Assembly (NCBI GenBank): GCA_008360975.2
Contig: CM039196.1
Span: 434,001 to 498,000, forward strand
Source of the DNA: Lichenostomus cassidix
Taxonomy: Eukaryota; Chordata; Aves; Passeriformes; Meliphagidae
Direction of reading: 5' to 3'
Length of the DNA: 64,000 nt
This document shows positions 1 through 10,290 of this stretch, in pieces. A program made the position numbers and the translations under genes. The stretch's first letter is position 1. Every line of letters begins with the position of its first letter. The notes below the pieces were generated by a model. That model made no database searches. It was not told where the DNA came from and saw nothing but the letters and a program-made list of their open reading frames with translations.

Positions 1-4
1 CTAG

Positions 5-104
5 GTTGAGGAAATTAGAAATAATATAGCAAAAATAGCACAAAATGTGGAAGAAGTGAAGAAGCAGCACAGCATTATCCTGTCAGCACCAAACCCTGAA
101 GGAA
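5..104 (+). CDS. STX2: STX2 coding exon (likely exon 3): Habc helix A
   Basis: This 100-nt exon begins directly after a CTAG acceptor at the window edge and ends GGA A before GTGAGT. It enters in phase 0 and leaves one base for the next exon. It reads [20 protein letters not shown] and continues through [13 protein letters not shown]. In syntaxins this is the first helix of the autoinhibitory N-terminal bundle and the start of the loop after it. The reading frame at base 5 is set by the family and by the unbroken join to the next exon. Confidence 0.95.
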
Positions 105-3100
105 GTGAGTAACAATTTTTAAGATTTCACATAAGGGTGTCTAGATATTCTGAAATATTGTTTGTTTGTTTGTTTGTTTTAGCTGCTTATGGGAATAGAA
201 CTTGAGGTGTTCAGAATGCAAAATGTAACACTAAGTAAATACTTTCATCTTCATTTGTTTATTTTGACCTTTTTTAACTCTCATTTGAAAAATGTATTTT
301 CCAAGTGTTTGTAGCATCATGCAGACCTTTTCTAGATGAAAACTCAGTTTCATACAGTATCTTAAAAATTGATTTTTTTCTTCAGAAACTTCAGTGCTAC
401 TTGAGTTTCTTCTGATTTGTGAAAAGCTGAAGCAGTCAGTTGAAGGTTACACTGCCAGGTCTTCTCTTTATTCTCAGTGGGTCAGTGTCCTGTCTGACCC
501 CACAGTCAGTGCTGCTGCTGCACTTCAGCTCCATGGGCAGCCCTGGTTTGAGAGGTTTAACCCCCAGGCTGGCAGGGAAGTTATGCTTTCTGAGCAGAGA
601 ACTCTCAAGTTCAGGGAACTTTCCCAGAAATGTGGAACTTTTCCTGTTCTCAGCCCTTGGCTGTGCTTGTGGGCAGAGCTCAAAGAAAAGGGAACACAAG
701 ATGCTGATTTTATTTTTTATCCCCCAGTGTTGCAATGCTGGTTTAACATTTATCTTGTTGTTTCATCTTGTTGATGAAGACTGAACTTTGGGTTTAGTTC
801 ATATTGTCCTCGTGTTTTCCTTGGTGTATCTTTGGATTCCTCCAGCTGATTTTGCAGGCTGCTTTTTCAGTGAATCTCAGGATTAATCAGGGTTCACCTG
901 AATGTTAAAGTCTGTGGTCTCAGCTCATTTATCAGTGTGTGTTTGTGCTAAAAACTGTGCTCCACAATGCATCTGAATTGTCCAGGAGCATGCAGGGACA
1001 GCTCTGGGAAGCAGTGTGTGCTCTTGAGAACCTGGGCTGGTCAGAAAGCTCAGTGAAGCTCAGAGATGGAGCAAAGCTCTCCAGAATGTCCCAGGCAGTG
1101 CATGGCACAGATGTGGTAATAAGTGTAAAAGCATTGAATACATGGGAAACAACACAACTGAGAAAAGGTGAGAGAAATCTGTGTTTTCACTTGTATTTAG
1201 AACTCAGTAGCATTTAACCTTTTATTAGCAAATTACCATTACCCTGAAAGTGTTAAGAAAAACTGTTTGTCCCCTGGTTAGTTGATGATTTGGTAATAAC
1301 ATTTCCAGGTGTAAGCTTGTCATAAGATGCAAGAACCTGATAGTGTGCTGTTATAAAAATGGTATTTAAAGTACTTAGGAGTATAATAAACTTCAGCTCT
1401 GCGTAGTTCTATTGAATAAAATTCTGAGATTGCAAGGTAGGTTCACAGACTCTTGCTGACTTAATGTTATCAATCATTAACAGTTCAAAAATTATTTTTT
1501 AAAGGAACAAAGGAAGAACTTGAAGAACTAAATGAGGAGATAAAGAAGATTGCTAATAAAATCCGGGCCAGATTAAAGGGTAAGTGTTGAGGACAAATAA
1601 AACTCCTTGCTTTCAGAAATAACCTAGAAAATTAGGCAAAGTAATTCCTCCATATAGAAATGTATTCTGCAAACTGCAATGCTTTTTTTGGTGGTGATAT
1701 TTTGGAAGAAGATTAACTGTAACTGCAAAAATATACCTTTTAAAATGTTTCCAGTGTAACAGACAGTAGTGTGACTCTGTTAAGGGTATGATTGTACTGT
1801 GTTTAAAGATCTCTACCAATTATCAAAACTATTAAAAATTTTTATTTATGTATCACTACCACCTCTCTGCCCTGAAATGTTACACATGTCTATGGGGAAC
1901 GTGTACATTTAAAAAGCAATAATAGTATTTACAAAGTAATTGAGCTACACTGTTAAATATCTGACATTGACTGGGTTTTCTTGTCTTGTTCTTAGCTATT
2001 GAACAGAGTTTTGATCAGGGTGACAATGCCAATCGGACATCAGTGGACCTCAGGATTAGAAAAACACAGGTAGGAAAAACCTTCACTTTAAAGGAAATAA
2101 ATGGATTCCAGTAAAGTGAGAATGAGTTGAACTCTCCTGAGCTCCTTTTGTTGGGGTGTAAATGTCCCTGTGAGCTGCTGGGCAGTGCTGCTGCTGGGTG
2201 ACATTAACCCTTTCTGTGTCCAACACTGTGACAGCACTCAGTGTTGGCTCACAAGTTCGTGGAGGTGATGACAAGTTGGTAACCCTGTGAGCTGCTGGGC
2301 AGTGCTGCTGCTGGGTGACATTAACCCTTTCTCTCTGTGTCCCATGCTCTGACAGCACTCAGTGTTGGCTCACAAGTTCGTGGAGGTGATGACAGAGTAC
2401 AACGAGACCCAGACGCTGTTCCGAGAGCGCAGCAAGGGGAGGATCCAGAGACAGCTGGAGATCAGTAAGTGACCCCAGGGTGCTTCTGAAACCAAATAAA
2501 CTCTGTGTTGTTAGCACCTGCCTTGTTTCTTATTCATTAAATGTGGTACAAAGCATCAGAGATCTTGGACATCATCTTGAAGTGTGTGAGAGAAAAAAAC
2601 CAATTTTACTGCATGGCATGAACTCTTTGATATTAGTCTTTTTAGAACAGCTGTAAAGGAAAGAGAGAAAACTCACTAAATAATTTCCTTTAGATTGAAA
2701 ATTATTAAAGAAATTATCTTTTTCCTTTGCTTCATTTACTTGCAGTGTTGCAACTTTAAATGAAGCAATAAGAAAAGCTGCATTCTGAAACAGCAAATGT
2801 TATTAAAAGCCATTCCAAAATTAACATGCCTAACAGGATAACATCTCCTTTTATGTGATGCCATTTTTGTCTACAAGGCCACTTGTTAAATTCATCTGGC
2901 ATAAAATCAGTGCTGCTGTTAACATGTGCTTTAACAATTTGTTGACTGACTTATGATTTCCAACTGATTATTATGAGTATTCAGAAAGGTTCCTGACCTT
3001 ACTTTGAACTGCAGCATCTACCTGGGAAGGTGTCTCAAAAGTACCTAAAATTAGTCTTTTTTTCAATATGCTCTACAGAAGTGAATGCAAACATTGCTGA

Positions 3101-6100
3101 AATGCAAACAGAGAAACTGGTAAATTACAAGAAAATTTTGCTTTTTGTGTGCTTTTCAAATTCGTCATTAGCCTAGAATTGAACCTTAGCTATGGTTCAA
3201 TTCAGCATTTCAGTAGAGTTTGCTAGACAAGTTAAGCTGTTCTTTGCTTGTATCTGAGGGGAGGAACCCCAATACCTCAGGACATGGTTCTTTCAAGTTC
3301 AAGTTGTTACGACCCAATTAGAGCCTTCAGCTTTTCTTAAGCACTACAAATTTCAAAGCAGGTTTTGCAGCATTCTTGAGTATTAACATCAGAAAGAAAT
3401 ATTCCAACTGTGGCTTTCACCCCATGGGACAGAATTCCATAAATTGGTTCAACTTATTTTTCAATACAGATCATTAGAATGTGCTGGGTTTGGGGTACCA
3501 GTGTGATCAGTGGGGTTCAGTTTGCTCAAACATGCAGTACTAAACTGCATCAAAGCAGAAGTGAAGGTGCTCTGTGGGTTATCATCTTCTCTGGGTGGAA
3601 TATGAATGGAATCCTGGGTTGGGAAAATCAAATTTACCTAAAGATTTTATTGGCCACACAGTGGTATGATGTAATTGGTTGGAATAGGTAAATATTGGAT
3701 GTCATATAAATAGTATTCTAAAGAACACTCCACTTAACAAGGTTCATATGTAGGTTGTAAATGTTGCTGATCAAACTCTTCAGTCTGACAAAGAAAAAAA
3801 ACCTCAAGGCAGCCAAGCAAAAATACCCCATGACCAGGATTCTTCATGGCAGCTTTGAATCTACATTTGTTTTCTGACTAATAGTTGATATTTTCTGGAT
3901 TTTGTTATATGCAAAATGCCCCTTGGTAGTGGCTAAACACTACAGGGTTTTATCCTGCAAAATCTCAATGCAAGAATTGTCTTTGTATTGTCATCCCTTC
4001 AGGATGGTAAAATTTTGTGTTCAGTTCTGAGTAAGTGATGTTATGTGAAGTCCTGTTGTTTCTATCCTAGCCGGAAAGACCACCACTGATGAGGAACTGG
4101 AAGAAATGTTAGAGAGTGGTAATCCTTCCATTTTCACTTCTGATGTATGTATTTCTGCTCGTTCTGTCTCTGCTGTTCTGCTGCTCCTCAGAGGTGTGTT
4201 AGCATTTAACATGTCCATGTGTTTTTCCACTGTCCCAAGATCATATCAGACTCTCAAATCACCAGGCAAGCCCTGAACGAGATCGAGTCCCGGCACAAGG
4301 ACATCATGAAGCTGGAGTCCAGCATTCGGGAGCTCCATGAGATGTTCATGGACATGGCAATGTTTGTGGAGACTCAGGTGAATGAACCAGTCCAAACACT
4401 TGGATGGGATGGATGCTGGGGTTTTCCTCACTCTTTGCAATGTGCAGGAGTAGTTGATTATAGTCAGGTAGAGCAGACTCAGGGTGTTCTTGGACTGTGA
4501 TTAGAATCAAAGTTCATCACTGCACGTTTTGTTGTGGACAGATTGACCATCTCAGTGTACTGACAGGATATGCTTTCAATAACTGACCACAGACTTTCCT
4601 TCCAGTCAGCATATTTAATATTTTCTTCAGTATGCTGGAACATCTTTGTGCATGTTTAAGTAAGAAAAGCTACCTCCTGGAACGCTGGTTAACACCTTGG
4701 GAATTTGGGGTTCTCAGGCATGGTGGAATGACAGGAGTGCTGGCAAGGCTGTGTGTTCCTGTGCTTACCGACAGCAGTGGAAAAGGCTTGACAAGTCCTT
4801 CAGATCACCTCTCATTCATAACCTTTGTCTTGACATGTGCATAAAGTTGTTCTGGTTTTAGTCTGTAAATAGCAATTATCCAACAAAAGTATTTTTAACT
4901 TGGGTCTTAAAATGGTCTGATTTCTGCAGGAAAGTGAACAGAGTAGTGTTAGAAGAGAAACTTGCCTGAAAAAGGCTATTTTTGGAATTGGGTTTTGTTC
5001 TAGAAGTCTTTTTGCTTTGATGTTAAATACACAGACAAGGAAAACGAGTAGCAGGTTTCTTTTGGATGACATGTGAACAAAAGTTACTTGTGCATCATTC
5101 TGTAATGCTTTGCTGTTTACTGCTGCTGATTCTCTCTTCTGATGGACAGAGACACAGGTAACAGACTTACTGTCCTTTTTAACCAATCCTCCATTGCATT
5201 GCCAAATTCCATTCATCATCATTAATTGGAATTTGTCCTGCATTGACATTCTGACCCCCAGTTCTGAGGAGCTCATGTGTGTATTTCTTAGCTTAGCCTT
5301 GTGTCACAACAGTCAATATCCTTTCCCACCTCAGCCACACCAGGGATTTCTGATCTCCTGAGTGTCACCTGCAGCTTTGGCTGCTAAAACATACCTTCCC
5401 CACAAAGGTATGTTTGCAGCTGTTCAGCCCTTGCTCCTGCACAAGGCAGAAATCTGCCTGCCCTGCTCCTGAACATTCCCTGTTTGGTGACAACTGTGAG
5501 CCTTTGCTTCTCATCCCCTCTGTCCTTCACATGCCAAAGCAGAAAAACTCATCCACAGTGTGTGCATCACTCCCTTGGTGGAAGGAATGGTTGATGTTCT
5601 AGAGCCTTTCTTTTCAGTTCATTTACGAAGATCTGTGGATTCCAATAACGTTTTTTCTTCAAATCTCATTTTAAGGGTGAAATGATCAACAACATAGAGA
5701 AGAACGTGATGAATGCGACAGATTATGTGGAACATGCAAAGGAGGAGACAAAAAAGGCAGTTAAATATCAAAGTAAAGCACGGAGGGTATGTTGTCTTTC
5801 TGTAATGTTCTAGTTGGTATTTTAACTTAGCACAGGAACATTTCTGATGTGAATTATCCTGTTAATATTGAACATTTATAGTACCAATGGAAGACAGAAA
5901 CTTCTTGGACTATGAAAGCAGATCAGCAGCTCATGCACAGCTAAGGGTAGTTCACAGTTTTCCACTCAAAGCTGCCATTGCAGAGTGTAAAACCCCCAAA
6001 AGGAGAATTAACATATTATTCCTGTAGATAAATCCACATTTTTCTTACTAGCTTTCACTATACCTTAAATTAGATTCTAAATAACTTAAAAGTTTTTGGC

Positions 6101-8263
6101 TGTTTATCACTGGTAGACTTAGCTGGATTTGAAGCTATTCAGTCTATATGCTAGCAGGTAAAATAAAAGTGCTTTTGCTGAAACAGCCTAATTTTTAAAT
6201 TCTGTCTGTAATTATTAATTTTGGTAATAAATCAGGAGGATCTTCCCTCTGGGAAGGATGTGACATTCTGCCATGACACTGAATTTGTGGAGGACTTGAA
6301 TTCAAAGGAATGTTCAGGCATTTTCTATGGCACTTGTTTTGTTTTATTGTCTTTCTTCCCATCAGACACCAAATAATATATTCTGATATCAGACTACTAA
6401 GTAGTTTATTTTTGCATTCCATTTGATATGCTGTGCAATTCAGTGAGGCTCTTTATGGTGAGCTGGATTTGAGGGAATAATTCATCTTTCTATAGACAGA
6501 GATCTACATAGAGATAACATTCCAGGTTCATTTACAAAAGATCTTTTCAGAAGTGTTAAAAGAGCCTACTTAATATGTTTGTAAATGGTGGTTGGATCAT
6601 CTTTGATAACTGTCCAGGCATTAATCACAGGAGTTTACCTGTTTAAAAATGTTTCTTCTTACATTTGCAAGATCATACAGATAAATGTATCCCAGTTTAG
6701 AATACAGTAGGCTTTAACAAAAGTGCTTGTGGATCTAAAAGCTGACTATTTGTAAAACTGAAAATAAATGCAAGTGTTAATGTGCTTAATATTAACAATA
6801 CCTTGTTTTTTGACAGAAAATATGGATAATTGTCATTGTGTCAGTGGTGTTGGTTGCCATAGTAGCTCTAATTATTGGTTTGTCTGTTGGTGTTCGGTGA
6901 TGGTTGGATAAGCAGCATGCATGGCTTCTGCCGCTCGGCAGTAAGTAACTAATCCACTAATTGGCCTCTTGGTTTTCTCTCTTCTGGAATTGTTCTGCTA
7001 ACCCTTAATATCTGCCAGGTTTTGGGGAGGCCTGGGGTGCCTGGATCTGCTCTGTCCCTGACAGTTTGTGCCTCTGGATGTTGCAAAGTGACACTTCTTG
7101 GTGCTCTATGCAGCAGGGAGTCACTGCCCAGCCCAGCAGCACGAGCAGAGGACAGCAAACACCAATTATTGGCTCCCAGCTCCTGGGATTGTTTTTTCTT
7201 ATTCTGAAAGTTCACATCAGCAAACAATATCGAATACTAAGTACACTTGGAGCTTTATCAAATGGGGTTTTCTGTGGTTTTAAATAGTTTTTAAAAAGTA
7301 GGTCTCTGCAACCACGAAGTTGGCTGTTATGCCTTGGAGAACATCTTAAAATTCCTTACTTTGAAACTGTTTATTAATACCAGACTAAATGAAACAGTGG
7401 GAAATAGCAATGTGTTTAGGACATGAGATTTTTTTCCAGTGTTCTTATTTTTGCTGTAGTAATGTACCAGTTCTTGTCCAGATAATGCTTAGCCAGGCTA
7501 AGTAGGAAATAGCAGTTAACTCTCCTGGGTCCAATAGAAATGCAGTTTTTAACATGCATTATCTTTAAGCTCTGCACAAAACACGGTGAGCAGGGTCACT
7601 TCAGCACCTCATCAGAAATCCTCATTGCTGTACTAACACTTTGAACATCTAGTTTTGGTGTTAGAGATTCTCCTCAGCTCTGGTTTATGGGCAGGGAGCA
7701 GAATTTCCTGTGCTGTTCCAGGAGTCAGGAAGAGCTGACCGAGTGTCACACCTCCTGCATCTGCACAGAACCAGCTCTCCTTTTTTAACCCTTGCAGCTC
7801 CTCTGAGCTGTTACCTCCCCAGTGTTGGTCCTGCTGAACTCCACCAGGGGTGCAGCTCCAAATATTTATCCAGGGAGGGTGGCAGCAAGCAGTTACTGAG
7901 ACTTGACCTACATCTGTTTCTAATGATATTTACAGAAGTTGGCTATGAGTAATAACTGTTATTGTGTAAAGGAAAATGGAGAAGTGTTGCACAGATGGCT
8001 CCATCTTGTGACTGTGGTGCCATGTGTGTTGGGAACAGGAAACAACAGGAAATCCAACAGGGATTACTCCTTAGAAAGGAAATCCAAACCCTCAGGCTGG
8101 GTGTCACTGTGGCTCTGCATGTATTTAAACAGTTCTGCCTCTGACAGAGTATTGCAATCTGAACTTTTCTCTCTTTTCCCTGCAGAAATTGATGTTCATA
8201 ATAATATGTGTAACTGTACTGCTTCTGATACTTGGAATTATCCTAGCAACAACTCTGTCCTAG
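5..8263 (+). CDS. STX2: Syntaxin-2 (epimorphin), 5'-partial gene, two alternative C-termini
   Basis: Joined coding segments are 5-104, 1505-1579, 1996-2069, 2356-2464, 4071-4144, 4240-4377 and 5676-5786, followed by either 6817-6900 or 8186-8263. All phases agree, giving 227 codons plus 27 or 25 residues. The product reads as a Qa-SNARE: most of the Habc bundle, a linker, a full SNARE helix, and a C-terminal membrane anchor with almost no luminal tail. Segments such as [41 protein letters not shown] and [15 protein letters not shown] match the syntaxin-2/3 type. The alternative ends (one finishing [10 protein letters not shown], the other GIILATTLS) match the two known STX2 isoform tails, which separates it from STX1, STX3 and STX4. 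Family knowledge: it pairs with SNAP-25/23 and VAMP proteins in plasma-membrane fusion and also acts as epimorphin in epithelial morphogenesis. The first roughly 35 residues (family exons 1-2) are upstream of the window. I am very sure of the family and quite sure of the paralogue. Confidence 0.96.
105..1504 (+). other. STX2: STX2 intron, 1.4 kb
   Basis: The intron runs GTGAGT to AAAG. A short (GTTT)n run of about six units at 158-179 is followed by TTAG and looks like a splice acceptor, but no conserved exon follows it. Open frames at about 394-1217 have no family resemblance and are not bounded by consistent splice sites. I see no mobile element. Confidence 0.85.
1505..1579 (+). CDS. STX2: STX2 coding exon: Habc helix A/B junction
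   Basis: A 75-nt exon after a T-rich tract and AAAG, ending AAG G before GTAAGT. It completes an Arg codon from the previous exon and reads [20 protein letters not shown] then ARLK. This is the charged stretch leading into helix B, matching the family KEELE-LN-EIKK-ANKIRAKLK pattern. Phase is +1 in and +1 out. Confidence 0.95.
1580..1995 (+). other. STX2: STX2 intron, 416 bp
   Basis: GTAAGT donor and a TCTTAG acceptor behind a pyrimidine-rich tract (1977-1995). Nothing else of note is visible; the minus-strand open frame at 1613-1819 has no recognisable content. Confidence 0.85.
1996..2069 (+). CDS. STX2: STX2 coding exon: Habc helix B
   Basis: A 74-nt exon reading (A)[19 protein letters not shown] then IRKTQ, ending exactly on a codon before GTAGGA. 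The IEQSFDQ and [10 protein letters not shown] segments are characteristic of syntaxin-2, where the sequence is [20 protein letters not shown]. Here one residue is absent from the acidic loop relative to the mammalian protein as I recall it. That loop is variable, so this is unlikely to matter. Confidence 0.95.
2166..2394 (+). repeat. Tandem duplication of a 3' splice site and the first 39 bases of an STX2 exon
   Basis: Copy 1 (2166-2273) and copy 2 (2283-2394) are separated by 9 bases. Each contains the same intronic 3' end (TGAGCTGCTGGGCAGTGCTG and onward), a pyrimidine tract, an AG acceptor (2233-2234 and 2354-2355) and the same 39 exonic bases. Copy 2 is the functional one because it continues into the full exon and its donor. 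Copies differ in the pyrimidine tract, where copy 2 has a 4-base insertion and a few substitutions, while the exonic 39 bases are identical. Copy 1 runs into TGG TAA in frame (stop at 2280-2282), and GTAACC at 2279 could act as a weak donor. Confidence 0.93.
2356..2464 (+). CDS. STX2: STX2 coding exon: Habc helix C
   Basis: A 109-nt exon, phase 0 in and +1 out. It reads [20 protein letters not shown] and continues [16 protein letters not shown]. The helix C signature [24 protein letters not shown] is strongly conserved in plasma-membrane syntaxins. Ends ATC A before GTAAGT. The first 39 bases are duplicated just upstream. Confidence 0.97.
2465..4070 (+). other. STX2: STX2 intron, 1.6 kb
   Basis: GTAAGT donor and TATCCTAG acceptor. 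A short stretch at about 3079-3125 reads (E)[15 protein letters not shown] but has no donor in phase and no family match. No repeat or RNA gene is visible. Confidence 0.8.
4071..4144 (+). CDS. STX2: STX2 coding exon: linker before the SNARE helix
   Basis: A 74-nt exon reading (T)[20 protein letters not shown] then FTSD, ending on a codon before GTATGT. The DEELE-MLESG-P-IFTSD motif is the conserved syntaxin linker that contacts Munc18 in the closed state (family knowledge). Only a 95-bp intron separates it from the next exon. Confidence 0.97.
4145..4239 (+). other. STX2: Minimal STX2 intron, 95 bp
   Basis: GTATGT donor and a TTTTTCCACTGTCCCAAG acceptor region. It is close to the lower size limit of efficiently spliced vertebrate introns. 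Confidence 0.92.
4240..4377 (+). CDS. STX2: STX2 coding exon: N-terminal half of the SNARE helix
   Basis: A 138-nt, 46-codon exon in phase 0 at both ends. It reads [20 protein letters not shown] and continues [20 protein letters not shown] then MFVETQ. It carries the heptad layers of the Qa-SNARE motif. By alignment with syntaxin-1A (VESQGEM), the final CAG (4375-4377) encodes the zero-layer glutamine, so the splice junction falls directly after the key ionic-layer residue. Confidence 0.98.
4378..5675 (+). other. STX2: STX2 intron, 1.3 kb
   Basis: GTGAAT donor and a TTTTAAG acceptor after a TTTTTTCTTC tract. The 154-codon minus-strand open frame at 4812-5276 has no recognisable domain. I see nothing else. 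Confidence 0.8.
5676..5786 (+). CDS. STX2: STX2 coding exon: C-terminal half of the SNARE helix and juxtamembrane basic stretch
   Basis: A 111-nt, 37-codon exon in phase 0 at both ends. It reads [20 protein letters not shown] then [17 protein letters not shown]. This completes the SNARE helix after the zero layer and supplies the basic KYQSKARR linker that in syntaxins sits at the membrane and binds acidic lipids. It splices to either of two anchor exons, both of which begin with a Lys codon. Confidence 0.98.
5787..6816 (+). other. STX2: STX2 intron, 1.0 kb
   Basis: GTATGT donor and a TTTTTTGACAG acceptor. The sequence is AT-rich with no recognisable repeat or RNA gene. Confidence 0.8.
6817..6940 (+). 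CDS. STX2: STX2 alternative anchor exon A (stop at 6898-6900)
   Basis: Coding part 6817-6900 reads [20 protein letters not shown] then GLSVGVR and stops at TGA. This hydrophobic segment matches the known STX2 isoform ending in LIIGLSVGK, with VR replacing the final Lys. After the stop, the exon can continue to GGCA followed by GTAAGTAA at 6941, a strong donor, so it behaves as a 124-nt cassette that can join exon 8186. The stop lies 40 nt from that junction, inside the roughly 50-nt limit below which nonsense-mediated decay is usually not triggered. Confidence 0.93.
6941..8185 (+). other. STX2: STX2 intron between the alternative anchor exons
   Basis: GTAAGT donor and a CTCTTTTCCCTGCAG acceptor. 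Alternatively this is retained or 3' UTR sequence if exon A is terminal, but I find no AATAAA here close enough to support a proximal polyadenylation site. Confidence 0.65.
8186..8263 (+). CDS. STX2: STX2 alternative anchor exon B (stop at 8261-8263)
   Basis: Reads [20 protein letters not shown] then ATTLS and a TAG stop. It matches the other known STX2 C-terminus (ends GIILATTLS). It is spliced from 5786 in phase 0 when exon A is skipped. The two tails give anchors of similar length but different sequence; family reports link the choice to targeting and raft association. Confidence 0.95.
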   Translation, partial: KLMFIIICVTVLLLILGIILATTLS

Positions 8264-10260
8264 CAAGCACATTCCAAGAGTTCCAAACCTCCAGAAACTC
8301 CAAAGCATCTCCAGTGAAACCAAACCTTGGCTGCAGATGATGCCTTACATGTCCCAGGATGATGACCTCTCACTAATGGCTAAAAATGAAAGCAAAATCA
8401 CTCTTAATGTTTACTCAGAAATGAAGATCAGAATGTATTAGGATGTGTATGGAATTTTCATCATAAACTAGACACTTGTAAGACTGAAATTTGCTCCTAC
8501 TTGTTTTGAGCTAAAGTAACTTAGGATTTTTTTTTCCCATCTCAGTGTTACAGTTTAAATAGGGTGTTGAGAGACTATTGAGTTTTGACTGTTTGGCTTT
8601 TTTTCCTATTGCTAATCTAATTCTAATCATGACTTTTAGTACCTTGCCAGTGCTGCCTTTGTTAGCACTCTTGTGAATATTTTTATGAGATGTAGCCTTG
8701 TGTTTAAGTGTATTAATTATTTAGTCACTTTAACCTATTTAAACTTTATGCTTTTTCTCCAACAAGTGCTAAAATATTTATCCTGAAAAGACCACTCATT
8801 TAACTGCCTAGTGCATTACACTTGAGAAGAAAAAAGAAAAAAAAGCTTTTTTACACTTGCCAGTTTTTTTATTTTTTCTTTCAAGGTTAATTGCTTTAAA
8901 TATCTCCATCATAATTAATGAAAAGTTAGTTGCAACATTTCTGGTGAAAGAGTCCAGCTCTGAAACACGCTGAATTTGCACTTGAGGAGGTAATTTTACA
9001 GGTAATTCTTGTGCAAAGGAAACTGATGGATCAGTTTAGCCTTACTGCTTACATGAATATGACAGAAACGACTTTATAAAGCCAAATCAAGTGTTTTGTT
9101 CTGCAGTTTGCTAATGTTGATGTGTGAATGGCACAGGGGAGGAACTCCCCAGGACAGTCTGAGACATAACACAAACTGAGACACTGACTTGTTGTGGGAT
9201 CTGTGTGTAACAGAGATGAAGTGTTTTGGTGAATTCATGCCTCTTGTGATGCCAGCTTGCACGACTTGAAAGAATTCAAATGTACCCAAATAACTGCAGT
9301 TAATGTTACAGGTTATTTTTGTATTTTTGTGTGTAAAGTATTTGTAACTTGGGTTTGTGACTCCTCATTGTTCAAGCATATCCATGTAGATATGTAGATA
9401 TATTTACACTCTAAGAGAAATAGAAGAGATAATTTGTGCCTTTTTAAACATAGCCTAAAACTATACTCATCAATGCTTTCAGATATTCAGCTCTAATGTT
9501 AACTGCAGTAACTCAGTCCTACAAGTTTAGACTCCTTAAACTTAGGTTTTGTTCAAAGTGTCTGAGATCAAAGTTACTCAGTAAACAAGAATTCAGCCTG
9601 ATTTCATGAAATTCAGCAAAGTTTACAATTTCTATTGTATGTATGAATATTCCTGCTTTGCTGTCCAGGTATACTGTGAATGTGTGGCACTATTCAGATG
9701 TCAAACATGTTTAAAAAAGAAAAGAAATATCATTATTATTATTATTATTGGTCTTTTTGCAAGTCAGCCATAAAGAAGTCGCTTGAAAAATTCGGCTTCA
9801 ATAATGAACAAATTTCTTTTACCTCTAAGTCCATAACACTCACTGGTTTTGTGAGGAAGTTTACATGCAAAGTAAGGAAAGATTGGTTGCCTTAATGCTT
9901 ATTCTAGGTAAATATATTTTTTATTCTGTAGTTTTCTAGATTTTTATCAGTAAATATTATTTATACAGATACACAAATTAGATGGGGGGGAAACACTCCT
10001 GCTGTTTACCAGCTGGTTATCTAAAATGACCCTCAAAATCCTGTCATGTTGAATTCTTTTCTCTAGAATGCAGTAATTTGCCCATCAAGACCAGAAATTT
10101 GAATAGGCTACTCCATGGTTTTTACTTCTTGTCGAACAGCTGCCTCAGTGAGTTTGTTTTAAAGCAAAACAAACCTTTTCACGTGAACCTCTTTGTTGGG
10201 TTCATATTGGAGGGGAGTAAATCTCTAACCTATGCACTAATAAACTCATCTAAGCGAGGA
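8264..10260 (+). other. STX2: STX2 3' untranslated region
   Basis: About 2 kb of AT-rich sequence with several ATTTA motifs, a (ATT)n run at 9729-9750 and no coding content. I find only a weak TATAAA variant (9075-9080) before the strong signal at 10239. Extent is inferred from the stop codon and the polyadenylation site. Confidence 0.75.
9729..9750. repeat. (ATT)n microsatellite in the STX2 3' UTR
   Basis: About seven ATT/TTA units in a row; likely polymorphic in length. Confidence 0.85.
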
Positions 10261-10290
10261 TCTCGTGTCTGCCTTGTGTTCATGGTGTCA
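10239..10290 (+). terminator. STX2: STX2 polyadenylation signal and GU-rich downstream element
   Basis: AATAAA at 10239-10244 is followed about 20 nt later by TCGTGTCTGCCTTGTG and TGGTGTC (about 10261-10290), a typical GU-rich cleavage-enhancing element. Cleavage would fall near 10255-10262. Confidence 0.75.

Noticed and set aside
158..181. Acceptor-like (GTTT)n TTAG site in the first STX2 intron
   Set aside because: It is a microsatellite; no conserved syntaxin sequence follows and the neighbouring exons already join in frame.
4812..5276. 154-codon minus-strand ORF in an STX2 intron
   Set aside because: No family content; antisense within a well-defined intron.
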